Assembly (NCBI RefSeq): GCF_026241135.1 | Contig: NZ_JAPFGA010000005.1 | Span: 124,001 to 188,000, forward strand | DNA: 64,000 bases | Direction of reading: 5' to 3' | From: Galbibacter kalidii | Lineage (GTDB): Bacteria; Bacteroidota; Bacteroidia; Flavobacteriales; Flavobacteriaceae | Part shown: positions 54,901 through 62,732 of the stretch, one piece after another | Numbering within the stretch: position 1 is the first letter of the stretch | Layout of the letters: every line of letters begins with the position of its first letter | Notes under the pieces: model-generated | What the model was told of the DNA's origin: nothing | What the model saw: only the letters and a program-made list of their open reading frames with translations | Database searches by the model: none | Made by a program: the position numbers and the translations under genes

Positions 54901-55250
54901 TTAAACTGGGTAGTGAAAGGGAAGCCCGGGAGCGATTTGAAAAGTTGATCGCTTATGGGAAAGACCATGGGAATGATACCGTAAAAATAGATTACTTTGC
55001 TGTGTCTTTGCCAGACCTATTGATATTTGAGGAAGATCTCGATCAGAAGAATCGGGCTCACAGTCATTATCTGGAAGGTCTGGGGAATATGGGCCTGAAA
55101 CAATGGGATACTGCAAAAAGGCATATGGAGCATGTCCTGAAGATGAATAATTCTCATACAGGGGCCAGAATACATTTAAACCTGTTGGCAAAGCGATCCT
55201 TTTTAGAGGGAGTCCTTCTCCTGAAAAACCGGACTGATTTTGGAATTTAA
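51894..55250 (+). CDS. DUF5107-TPR protein
   Basis: An 1118-residue protein with no signal peptide. Residues about 1-350 are DUF5107, which has a galactose-mutarotase-like supersandwich feel (WNVIYLENQYLKIMVLPELGGRI, ISGGIEFNWPQHHRPS, KQWTWGNGDFGHAWDRNL). From about 480 to the end it is a chain of tetratricopeptide helices (for example ALSREPGDVRNNNAMGLWYL). Such proteins occur with GH2 and sugar porters in Bacteroidota; the activity is not established. It may be an intracellular glycan-processing enzyme or scaffold. Translationally coupled to the MFS gene. Confidence 0.8.
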   Translation: MRTANKVKAWKAKINIPTYETGSPEKYPFFLEKRVYQGSSGVVYPNPVIEQISDHPVAKEWNVIYLENQYLKIMVLPELGGRIQMAFDKIKQRHFVYYNHVIKPALVGLTGPWISGGIEFNWPQHHRPSTYEPVDSCIEENTDGSVTVWVSETERMSRTKGMAGFTLYPDKAYLEIKGRVYNRTPHPQTFLWWANPAVAVNDHYQSVFPPDVHAVFDHGKRDVSEFPIASGEYYKVDYSPGTDISRYKNIPVPTSYMAITSKYDFVGGYENDTEAGLLHIADHHISPGKKQWTWGNGDFGHAWDRNLTETDGPYIELMCGVYTDNQPDFSWLHPYEEKSFRQYFMPYHSVGVVKNATKNALVNMEKEGDKVVLKIYVTAVYPDSDIVLSAKKETLYRERTDLRPEKGYQVMINLRGYKFQELEFCLRDDHGNILLTWVPEPEEKIAIPKAAKAAKAPGDIVSTEQLYLTGLHLEQYRHATYNPEDYYKEALSREPGDVRNNNAMGLWYLRRGRFRKALKFFETAIATLTDRNPNPYDGEAFFNKGMCLKFLGNLDKSYEAFFKSCWNAAWQDAGYFNLAQICCRNREEKALELVQKSLIRNWHNHKARHLKAIILRKLGQSKAIEQLISESLKIDRFNFGMLFEKYLLSLAEQDLEYFKSMMRDYVHNYIELAIDYAEAGEYLSAIKVLELYSDGKKEFYPMAAYFMAYFYAKTGQREKSDAYYKIAVEMPVDYCFPNRLEEVVVLKTAIKDNPEDSHSHYYLGNFWYASRQYDHAREAWEKAIRLDPDNAICHRNLALLYYNKTDEKDLAQTHLEEAFSIGKKNARILMELDQLYKKRNISVKTRLQLFEQHRELCNSRDDTYLELATLHNLLDDSERALHLIESRKFHPWEGGEGKVPFQYVTAKIEIAKKLIIRGDYQEAIAHLETAKIYPENLGEGKLFGTQENDIDYWLGIACEKLGDTSGAAEYFRTASVGLSDPSPATFYNDQQPDKIFYQGLALLKLGSEREARERFEKLIAYGKDHGNDTVKIDYFAVSLPDLLIFEEDLDQKNRAHSHYLEGLGNMGLKQWDTAKRHMEHVLKMNNSHTGARIHLNLLAKRSFLEGVLLLKNRTDFGI

Positions 55251-55253
55251 AGC

Positions 55254-55335
55254 AAACAGTCCCTTTCCGTAATTTTATAGTTTTTTTATTTGCGACTATA
55301 CCATGAGAAATGGATAAATCGTAAAGGGACTGTTT
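55254..55335 (+). repeat. Perfect 13-bp inverted repeat bounding an 82-bp segment
   Basis: AAACAGTCCCTTT (55254-55266) and AAAGGGACTGTTT (55323-55335) flank 56 bases, starting just after the DUF5107 stop. It could be a large terminator hairpin (a T-run lies in the loop and TTTT follows) or a small mobile-element remnant. Confidence 0.6.
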
Positions 55336-55431
55336 TCCTGTAATCCCTTTCATAATCCTTTGATCGGTTTCCTTCGCTGACAAGACTGCACGTTCCATTT
55401 AGCCAAGGAAAGTTTGAAGAACTAATACATC

Positions 55432-55699
55432 GGGCTTGATAAGCTAAAAGAAAAAGCGATTGAAAGCCTAAATTCTGTCGTTTCAAAAATGGAAAGACAT
55501 GGAGAAAATGGTTATTTCATGTTGACTTCTGGTGGAGATTATGAGGTGAGTTTAATTTTATTTGACATCTGGAACAAACGATAAAGAAAATATTGAGAAA
55601 TTAAAAAATACCATTCGCGAAATTAATGAAACAGGAGATCATTTAGTCTCGGAAAAAATATTTGAATTTAAGAGAGGGAAATTTGAACAGTGGAAATGA
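55432..55699 (+). pseudogene. Broken DUF1444/YtpQ-like gene
   Basis: A frame without a start codon reads KEKAIESLNSVVSKMERHG then NGYFMLTSGGDYEVSLILFDIW and stops. A second, overlapping frame then reads TSGTNDKENIEKLK and DHLVSEKIFEFKRGKFEQW to a stop at 55697. The two halves look like the ends of one protein joined by a deletion with a frame change. The DUF1444 match is tentative. The rest of 55700-55893 shows no gene. Confidence 0.5.
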
Positions 55700-55893
55700 A
55701 AAGTTAATAAATGCTCTTATTACTAAAAACGAATTATATAAAATCGGCTTACTTCTGAAAGTACTTAGTTTAGTGTATGCTGATAGCAAATGGTTTGGGT
55801 TAGGCCATATTACCTTTTGCCAAAGCTGAGCTAGCACTCCTACAATTCATCAGAGGAGGTCATAATAGTTCACTTTAAAAAATATGCTTCTTA

Positions 55894-58020
55894 CTAATCA
55901 ATCATCGAAAGCTGAATCCGTTTTCTGGAAAGATCAACTTCAATGACTTTTACCATGACGTGCTGGTGTAGGTGTACTACAGCATTGACATCGCTTACAA
56001 ATTCATTGGCGAGTTTAGAGATATGTGCCAATCCACTTTCTTTAATGCCTATATCTACAAAACACCCAAAATTGGTGATGTTGTTTACAATACCGGGTAC
56101 TTTCATACCGGCATTGACATCTTCAATGGTCTTTAAAGCCGGATCGAACTCAAAAACTTTGACTTTCTTCCGTGGATCTAATCCCGGTTTTTCCAATTCT
56201 TTTACAATGTCGGTTAGTGTGGGAAGCCCGACGGTGTCGGTAGTATAATTATTGAGGTTTATTTGCTTTATAAGTTCTTTGTTGCCGATAAGTTTTTCTA
56301 AAGACACCTTTTGGTCTTTTGCCATCTGCTCAACAAGCTTATAACACTCAGGGTGCACTGCCGAATTATCCAAAGGATAATCGGCACCCGTAATTCTAAG
56401 AAATGCAGCACTTTGTTCAAATGCTTTGTTACCCAATCGGGGGACATTCAATAAATCCTTCCGCGATTGAATGCTTCCGTTTTCGGTGCGGTATTTTATG
56501 ATGTTTTCTGCCAAGCCTGAACCAATACCAGAAACATAACTCAGCAGTGGAGCAGAGGCAGTGTTTACATTCACCCCAACACTATTTACACAACTCATGA
56601 CCACCATATCCAGCTCTTCTTTGAGTTTGGTCTGATCCACATCGTGTTGATATTGCCCCACACCAATGCTTTTCGGATCTATTTTTACGAGCTCAGCCAG
56701 GGGATCAGCCAGACGGCGACCAATAGACACTGCCCCGCGTACGGTGACATCGTAATTTGGAAACTCGTCTCGTGCAATTTTAGATGCTGAATATACTGAA
56801 GCCCCGGCTTCATTCACTACAAAGACCTGTAAATCCCTGTCGAAGGCAATCTTTTTAATAAAAGCTTCCGTCTCCCTGGATGCTGTACCGTTACCAATGG
56901 CAATGACTTCAATTTTATGGGCACTGACCAGCGTTTTTATCTTCTTGATTGCTAGTCCTGTTTGTCTTTGGGGTGGATGTGGGTATATGTTTTCGTTGTA
57001 TTTCAGGTCGCCATTCTCATCTAAACAAACCACTTTGCATCCACTTTTATATCCCGGGTCTATGGCAAGAATACGTTTTTCGCCCAGGGGAGCAGCCAAA
57101 AGCAACTGACGGAGATTATTAGAGAACACTTTAATGGCAGCTTCATCGGCATTGAATTTGGCCTCTTTTAGAGCTTCGTTGGAGATAGCCGGATCGAGCA
57201 GACGCTTGTAGGCATCTTCAATAGCTATAAAAACCTGATCGGTACTGCTTTGGATATCGGTTTTAATAATGATATTGTCAATAATGTCCAAGGAATCGTC
57301 TTTGTCAACTTCAATTTTAATACGAACAATGCCTTCATTCTCGGCACGCAGCATTGCCAATAAACGATGCGAAGGTGTTTTGGACAAAGGTTCACTCCAG
57401 TCAAAATACTGTTGAAATTTCTGGGCTTCTTCGGTATCTTTTTTATCCTTGACCACTTTGGTTTTTATAACAGCCTTTCTGGAATACAAACGGCGGAGTT
57501 TGTTACGTACCCACTGGTTTTCGTTTATCCATTCGGCCATAATATCGCGGGCACCCTGCAGTGCTTCTTCCACATTTTTCACTTTATCGTTCAGGTAGCG
57601 TTTGGCAGTTAGACCGACATCGTCATCATGCTGTTTCATGATGATCTTTGCCAGCGGTTCTAAACCTTTTTCCCTTGCTGTAGAGGCCTTGGTCTTTCTT
57701 TTCTTTTTGAACGGAAGGTAGAGATCCTCCAGTTGCGAAGCCGTTTCGCTTTGTTCAATTTTTTGTTGGAGTTCTGGTGTAAGCGCCTGTTGTTCTTCGA
57801 TGGCTTTTAAGATGGTTTGTTTCCTTTTTTCAAGCTCTTCGAAGGTTTGTTGTAGCTTCGCAATAGTGGTTATCTGTACTTCATCAAGGTTTCCGGTCAT
57901 TTCTTTCCGGTAACGAGAAATAAACGGAATGGTACTGTCTTCGTTGAGTAACTTTATAGTATTGATCACCCCTTTTTCGGGCAATTTGGAGTGCTTTATA
58001 ATGTATTCTAATAGTTTCAT
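55894..58020 (-). CDS. tex: Tex family transcription accessory/RNA-binding protein
   Basis: A 708-residue protein. Tex order: N-terminal helical domain (IPFISRYRKEMTGNLDEVQI), YqgF-type RNase H fold with ILAIDPGYKSGCKVV near 318, two helix-hairpin-helix motifs (APLLSYVSGIGSGLAENIIKYR and LLNVPRLGNKAFEQSAAFLRI), and a C-terminal S1 domain (VPGIVNNITNFGCFVDIGIKESGLAHIS, about 635-708). It binds nucleic acids and affects transcription; essential in some bacteria. Stands alone. Confidence 0.95.
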   Translation of the reverse strand: MKLLEYIIKHSKLPEKGVINTIKLLNEDSTIPFISRYRKEMTGNLDEVQITTIAKLQQTFEELEKRKQTILKAIEEQQALTPELQQKIEQSETASQLEDLYLPFKKKRKTKASTAREKGLEPLAKIIMKQHDDDVGLTAKRYLNDKVKNVEEALQGARDIMAEWINENQWVRNKLRRLYSRKAVIKTKVVKDKKDTEEAQKFQQYFDWSEPLSKTPSHRLLAMLRAENEGIVRIKIEVDKDDSLDIIDNIIIKTDIQSSTDQVFIAIEDAYKRLLDPAISNEALKEAKFNADEAAIKVFSNNLRQLLLAAPLGEKRILAIDPGYKSGCKVVCLDENGDLKYNENIYPHPPQRQTGLAIKKIKTLVSAHKIEVIAIGNGTASRETEAFIKKIAFDRDLQVFVVNEAGASVYSASKIARDEFPNYDVTVRGAVSIGRRLADPLAELVKIDPKSIGVGQYQHDVDQTKLKEELDMVVMSCVNSVGVNVNTASAPLLSYVSGIGSGLAENIIKYRTENGSIQSRKDLLNVPRLGNKAFEQSAAFLRITGADYPLDNSAVHPECYKLVEQMAKDQKVSLEKLIGNKELIKQINLNNYTTDTVGLPTLTDIVKELEKPGLDPRKKVKVFEFDPALKTIEDVNAGMKVPGIVNNITNFGCFVDIGIKESGLAHISKLANEFVSDVNAVVHLHQHVMVKVIEVDLSRKRIQLSMID

Positions 58021-58356
58021 ATGAATTTGTTAATGTGTCAATGATATAGCTGGTTAAGAATTATGTTTTGTTAATCATCAATCAAAAATCGTTAATAATA
58101 CAACCAACAACCATTATATCCAAGCACAAAAATGCTGAAATATTTAAAAGTAAACCTATTGTCCTGTACAAAAGAAATTCTATAGTGATAAAATTAATGG
58201 CTTTTTACTTTAATTTGATAAGACTTGACACAATTTTGAAGAGGGGAGGGAAATGCGTGAAAAGTATTTTTGGATGTTGCATGGTTTATATAGGACAGGA
58301 ATATTTAAAAGTGAATGATGAAATATTTCTGTCATATGTCATTAACCTAAAAATAA

Positions 58357-58386
58357 AAAATCCAACCACTTTCGCGATTGGATTTT
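58357..58386 (-). terminator. Terminator belonging to a minus-strand (tRNA-like) transcript
   Basis: Nine-base perfect arms (AAAATCCAA / TTGGATTTT) with a 12-base loop; on the minus strand a T-run follows the stem. It lies directly downstream, in minus orientation, of the tRNA 3'-end scar at 58389. Confidence 0.6.
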
Positions 58387-58388
58387 CT

Positions 58389-58406
58389 TGGTCGGGATGA
58401 CAGGAT
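58389..58406 (-). pseudogene. tRNA 3'-end fragment (tRNA-Pro-like scar)
   Basis: Read on the minus strand, ATCCTGTCATCCCGACCA matches the T-arm 3' half, acceptor strand and CCA end of the common Bacteroidota tRNA-Pro type. The anticodon half is missing: upstream (plus 58407-58480) there is no complementary acceptor, D-arm or anticodon arm. It looks like a scar left by integration or deletion at a tRNA gene. Confidence 0.5.
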
Positions 58407-58844
58407 GACTCCTGACTCTTATAACTTATTATATATCAGTAGATTGTTAAATTAAAAAACAATTTGTTATCCGATTTGTTGACGACAAAGTAAATGAACC
58501 TCCAAAGGAAATTGCTATCATTCCGGTAACGCAAATATAGTAGGATTAAAAAATCAAAACAATTTATAAGCCCCAAATTTACATAAACCTTTTTCCTGTA
58601 AGGTGTAACTCACGGATATTTTTTAGATAAATACACATTCTTTTCATACATGTATGGACTTATCTAGGGCTTAATCCGGATGCTAATAGGCAGAAACATA
58701 CTCTTAAATATAACAATAAACAGGATTTTCAGAGTAGGCTAGAACCAATCAATTATTTTTACACTCTGTTGTAGCATGTTATTTACCTTTTCAAGACTCT
58801 TGAACCTCCATCAAACTCTCTGAAATACCTTCAATCTTGCCTGC
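58407..58844 (+). other. Intergenic, no gene seen
   Basis: AT-rich stretch beginning with a GACTCCTGACTC-like repeat and multiple stops in all frames. A frame of about 24 codons ending near 58540 has no support. Nothing else is seen. The preceding 58021-58356 also has no gene; its one long frame (58068-58400) lacks coding character. Confidence 0.5.
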
Positions 58845-59207
58845 TTACAAGTCTTCAACAAAGAATATAGAATTATTATTCAAATCATGAACCCCAAATT
58901 CGTTAGTTTTCCAAGCTGTTTTTAATCTTAATTTATCTCTCTTTGCAGTTCCCCTTTCCACTAATTCCTCAAAAATCGGCATTAAGTTCTTTAAGAAAAT
59001 CTTTATTACCGAACCTCCGAGAAGTGGGTCGTCTTCTGTATCAGCATGCCACTGTAAATGGATACAGAGATTTTCTCTTCTCAAGACAGCATACATACTG
59101 TCTTTATGCAAAAGCTTAAATCCTACTTTTCTTTCGTACCAATCGACATCTCTGTCTATGTCTTGACTTGGCAAAACAGGTGATATTTCAAAGAATTTAG
59201 TTTTCAT
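58845..59207 (-). CDS. VOC family protein (glyoxalase/bleomycin-resistance type)
   Basis: A 120-residue protein: ISPVLPSQDIDRDVDWYERKVGFKLLHKD at the start, CIHLQWHADTED in the middle, and FGVHDLNNNSIFFVEDL at the end, all typical of bleomycin-resistance-like VOC proteins. No metal site is asserted. Single gene; substrate unknown. Confidence 0.85.
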   Translation of the reverse strand: MKTKFFEISPVLPSQDIDRDVDWYERKVGFKLLHKDSMYAVLRRENLCIHLQWHADTEDDPLLGGSVIKIFLKNLMPIFEELVERGTAKRDKLRLKTAWKTNEFGVHDLNNNSIFFVEDL

Positions 59208-59231
59208 ATTTTTTGATTTGTCCTTAATGTG

Positions 59232-60005
59232 CTACAAATGCAGTGTATTAACATGGGCTATCAGTTTAACCAATTCGTTTTTATCTTTTAGTTTAATTTT
59301 GTGTTGTTTTATATACTTTTTTATTTTGGGGCGTAGTGCAATATTAAAAACCTGCAACAGCTTTCTTTTTTTTACAGGTAGATGTATTTTGATATTATCG
59401 TGATGCTTTCCAATATAATATTCCGTTTCGTCAACAAATTTTGGCGGAATACTCTGTGCCAATGAGTTGGTTGATATTTTTCCTTCTTTAAATATTTTGG
59501 TCTTTTTAACGTATAGGCTGTACTGACTGCCCTCGGTTATTTTAAGTAGGTAACCGTTAAGCATTTGTTCTTTGTCGTTGCTATACGATGTATAGACGAC
59601 GGGAACTCCCGAAATTGTACAATAAATATATTTGTCCTTTAGCAAGGCCTTGATCGATTCTTCTTTTAAGACCGTTCTTTTTAACTCTACTTCGTCGCTG
59701 TAGGCATTGTAGCGCAAAAAATGTTCTCCCATCAAAGAATCTTTATAAAACACTTTCCCTTTGGTAAAGGATTCGTTTAAATAAGGTGACCCATTGATGT
59801 TTTCTAATTCAAGAGTTTCACTTGTTTTGCCAAGACCCTGTACAAACATTTCAGAGAGGGCGGCCTCGGCAGCTGAGGTTGCATATTGGGTGTTGTCCAG
59901 TCGTTGACCATAGTTTTTTGATATTTGACTTGATGTCATGGTCGTAAAAAACAGTATCAGGCCTAAGACAAACCTTTGTTTTGAATATGGTGTTGAGGTT
60001 TTCAT
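59232..60005 (-). CDS. Unknown exported protein, DUF-like
   Basis: A 257-residue protein with an amino-terminal signal peptide (about residues 10-26). It has no recognised domain: beta-rich middle (KVFYKDSLMGEHFLRYNAYSDEVELK, VYTSYSNDKEQML) and a basic C-terminal tail (IKKYIKQHKIKLKDKNELVKLI). It is downstream of the susC-susD-lipoprotein set but behind a terminator, so it may be separate. Confidence 0.75.
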   Translation of the reverse strand: MKTSTPYSKQRFVLGLILFFTTMTSSQISKNYGQRLDNTQYATSAAEAALSEMFVQGLGKTSETLELENINGSPYLNESFTKGKVFYKDSLMGEHFLRYNAYSDEVELKRTVLKEESIKALLKDKYIYCTISGVPVVYTSYSNDKEQMLNGYLLKITEGSQYSLYVKKTKIFKEGKISTNSLAQSIPPKFVDETEYYIGKHHDNIKIHLPVKKRKLLQVFNIALRPKIKKYIKQHKIKLKDKNELVKLIAHVNTLHL

Positions 60006-60026
60006 GTTCTATAAAATTTTTTAAAC

Positions 60027-60055
60027 AAAAAGAGCCCCAGAAAGAGGCCCTTTTT
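60027..60055 (-). terminator. Terminator after the susD-lipoprotein operon
   Basis: AAAAAG..GCC and GGC..CTTTTT arms form a stem with a small mismatch; on the minus strand a T-run follows. Located between the lipoprotein stop (60073) and the next gene start (60005). Confidence 0.6.
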
Positions 60056-60072
60056 AATTTTAAAGATCAACA

Positions 60073-60966
60073 TTAATTTTTAGTCAAAGTAAACAATTGA
60101 TCTGTAGCGAAGGGAACAAAATCCAATATCAAGTTAATATCGCCGGTACAGGTGCCTACCGTTCCAGAGCCTGACACAGTAACAGGTACTCCATAATCGA
60201 AAACTTCGTTAGCCATTGCTGTTACAGACCCATCGTCGGGGTTGATGGTTACTTCTATATAAGATGTATCAGTATTGTTGATAAACGGATTGTTGGTCGA
60301 TAAAATCCTGAACGTATATGGGTCGTCGCCCTCAACAACAGGCACTTGGTCGCCCGGGGCGTAATCTGCCCAGGCATCGGCTGTTACGGTGTATGAGCCA
60401 GAAAATAATGAGGCGTCTGCCAACGCACAGAAAAACTGTACCCGGTACGCAAAGGGCGATTGAAAAAATTGCCCGCCAGTAATGTTAGGGTTGGCATCGC
60501 CTTGGGTGTAAGACCTACCATCGGTAAGCTTTAAATTCAACCTGATGTTAAATTGGTCTGTACTTTCAAAATCACCAGACTGTAGCCCCAAAGCACTTAG
60601 GGCTTCTGAGAAAGCCACTTCAATGTCTGCACGAGGTAGCTCTAACGGACCAGGGCTAAACTGTGAGGCCGGAATGGTTTTAACGAGCTCTTCTGAGCTG
60701 TTCCCGTCTGCGGCAATAAGCATGGCGTACACTTCAACTTCTTCAAGCAATGCACCATTTTCTTGATCTTGTTCTTCGACAGTAATAGACCACATGGAAG
60801 AAGTATCGTTAAAGTCGAAAGTTTGGTTGTTAACTGCTATGGTTCTTAAAAAGGCACCTCGTTCTACATTTTCGATTACATCATCTACTGTTTTATCTTC
60901 GGTACTACACGAACTTACAATCAATGCAACTACTGTCAATAAACTATATCTTATAATTTTTTTCAT
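60073..60966 (-). CDS. Surface lipoprotein downstream of SusC/SusD
   Basis: A 297-residue lipoprotein from ATG 60966 (signal ending IVSSC, Cys 20). It has beta-sandwich-like repeats (SYTVTADAWADYAP, YIEVTINPDDGSVTAM, GVPVTVSGSGTVGTC) but no named domain. It lies 30 bp after susD, the usual position of a SusE/F-like accessory surface binding protein. The ligand cannot be told. Confidence 0.75.
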   Translation of the reverse strand: MKKIIRYSLLTVVALIVSSCSTEDKTVDDVIENVERGAFLRTIAVNNQTFDFNDTSSMWSITVEEQDQENGALLEEVEVYAMLIAADGNSSEELVKTIPASQFSPGPLELPRADIEVAFSEALSALGLQSGDFESTDQFNIRLNLKLTDGRSYTQGDANPNITGGQFFQSPFAYRVQFFCALADASLFSGSYTVTADAWADYAPGDQVPVVEGDDPYTFRILSTNNPFINNTDTSYIEVTINPDDGSVTAMANEVFDYGVPVTVSGSGTVGTCTGDINLILDFVPFATDQLFTLTKN

Positions 60967-60995
60967 ACTATTATATTTTAATTCCACAGTTAATA

Positions 60996-62708
60996 TTAAT
61001 TAGCAGCCGGCGGTTGAGCGTTACTATCCCAAAATACAGGTTGCGTCTGATCTGATTTTTGCTGTATGTTTGAATTTGTGGTAGCAGCAATTGCCGGATA
61101 ATAGATTGACCTTACAAAAGTACCCGGTGATGGGGAACGATTGGGTTGTAAGGTTGTGGGGAAACCTGTTCTTCTGTAAAAGTTATAGGATTCTACACCA
61201 TTACCATATGTAGCTATAAAGAACTGTTCAGCTAAAACATCCCATTTACCAGCTGTACTGGCCGCATCCCAATTGGCTGACACAGCGTCTATATAATCGC
61301 TTACATCAGTGGCTGAAGGTTCAAAAGAAAGGTCTGCTTCAGGATCTAATGCTCCAAATGACTGTACTTTTGTGATGGATTTTGAAATACCGTCCATCAT
61401 CGCTGTTTTTGCAGGCAGAGTAGCACCATTGGCTAAAGCCATTTCAGCTTTCATAAAATCGACCCAAGCAGCGGTAAGTATTGGCGTTATACCGGCTCCT
61501 TGCCCTCCTGTAACAAGGCTAACACCTTCAAATCTATTGTCGTCAAACTTGCCACCCGCCGGATATACACCGTGTGCAGTTACATGAAACGCATCGGGAT
61601 CGCGACCGTCGTTTTGCCCATGATCTCTACCCCAATAACCGTTAGGCAGGTTACAGAATACGTAACCCCCATCAATATAGTGTTGAGGAGCCTGTTGGGT
61701 AGAACACCTGATAAGTGACTGATCTGATGGTATTTCTTGTCCTGGTACAGCATTGACCTGTCTATAAAAGTAATACCTGATACGAGGATCGTCTGTGGTA
61801 TCCATTAGGTTCATAAACCAATTGGATTGAAAATCAGCTACTCCTACACCGGTATAATTCAAACCATACCTAGGATGTCTCGAATCGGGGTTAGAAGCAT
61901 TTGTCCCTGGCCATTGATACTCAAAATCATCGGAAGTATCTTGAATGTAATTCCCCGAATTTACAATAGCATTAAAGCTGGACATGGCGTTTGGGTCAAC
62001 CAGTCTACGTTGTAAGTATATACGCATTTTGAGCGTATTAGCCGCTTTTACCCATTTTGAATAATCGTTGTCGTAAAAAACATCGAGCGCGGGTTCTGTG
62101 GATACTCCACCTGTGAAATTTGCAATGGCATTATCTAACAATACCAAGGCTGCATCATAAATATCGGCGCCACTGTCCAGGTTAGGATTAAGTATTGCCT
62201 CCTCACCTTGAAACGCTTCAGAATAAGGCACATCTCCAAAGAAATCAACTAGGGTAACCATAGTATATGCCTCTATAAACTGACCTATACCAATATGTCT
62301 TGTTTGTCCCGCCTCTTCTGCCAAGGGAGTCATCGTTCTAATGTCCTTGATAATGCCGGTATATGCATTTAGCCATTCGTCATCAAAATCAGTTGGCTGG
62401 AAGGTAGCGGCATAATTTTGAGAGTTCGTATTTGTCATTGCCATCATACGGGTAAGTTGGGCACCAAATATGGAAAACCCATCACCATTAACCGCTCCAC
62501 CTGATGGCCAATTGTCATTAGGATCATTATCTGCATCACCTTCCAGTTGCCTTACAAAGTCTTCTTGAATGGAATTTAAAAAGAAATCAGTATTAGCACT
62601 TTCAGGGGTTAATGCGTTGGGATTTTGTGTTTTATCCAAGTCTGTTGTTTCACACGAGGTAAACAATGCCAAAACGGACAAAACCGCGATCATTATATGT
62701 TTTTTCAT
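60996..62708 (-). CDS. SusD/RagB family nutrient-binding lipoprotein
   Basis: A 570-residue lipoprotein from ATG 62708 (signal ending LFTSC). SusD-type features: TQNPNALTPESANTDFFLNSIQ, helical GQFIEAYTMVTLVDFFGDVPYSEAF near 150, and YNFYRRTGFPTTLQPNRSP at the end. It starts 25 bp after the susC stop. It binds nutrient at the surface for its SusC partner. Substrate unknown; it need not be the same as that of the pair at 24-29 kb. Confidence 0.94.
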   Translation of the reverse strand: MKKHIMIAVLSVLALFTSCETTDLDKTQNPNALTPESANTDFFLNSIQEDFVRQLEGDADNDPNDNWPSGGAVNGDGFSIFGAQLTRMMAMTNTNSQNYAATFQPTDFDDEWLNAYTGIIKDIRTMTPLAEEAGQTRHIGIGQFIEAYTMVTLVDFFGDVPYSEAFQGEEAILNPNLDSGADIYDAALVLLDNAIANFTGGVSTEPALDVFYDNDYSKWVKAANTLKMRIYLQRRLVDPNAMSSFNAIVNSGNYIQDTSDDFEYQWPGTNASNPDSRHPRYGLNYTGVGVADFQSNWFMNLMDTTDDPRIRYYFYRQVNAVPGQEIPSDQSLIRCSTQQAPQHYIDGGYVFCNLPNGYWGRDHGQNDGRDPDAFHVTAHGVYPAGGKFDDNRFEGVSLVTGGQGAGITPILTAAWVDFMKAEMALANGATLPAKTAMMDGISKSITKVQSFGALDPEADLSFEPSATDVSDYIDAVSANWDAASTAGKWDVLAEQFFIATYGNGVESYNFYRRTGFPTTLQPNRSPSPGTFVRSIYYPAIAATTNSNIQQKSDQTQPVFWDSNAQPPAAN

Positions 62709-62732
62709 GATTATCATTTTTCAAATTTTTGA

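Noticed and set aside
58068-58400. Plus-strand open frame of 110 codons
   Set aside because: Its composition is erratic, it has no family features, and it runs through the tRNA-type terminator hairpin; it is best seen as non-coding.
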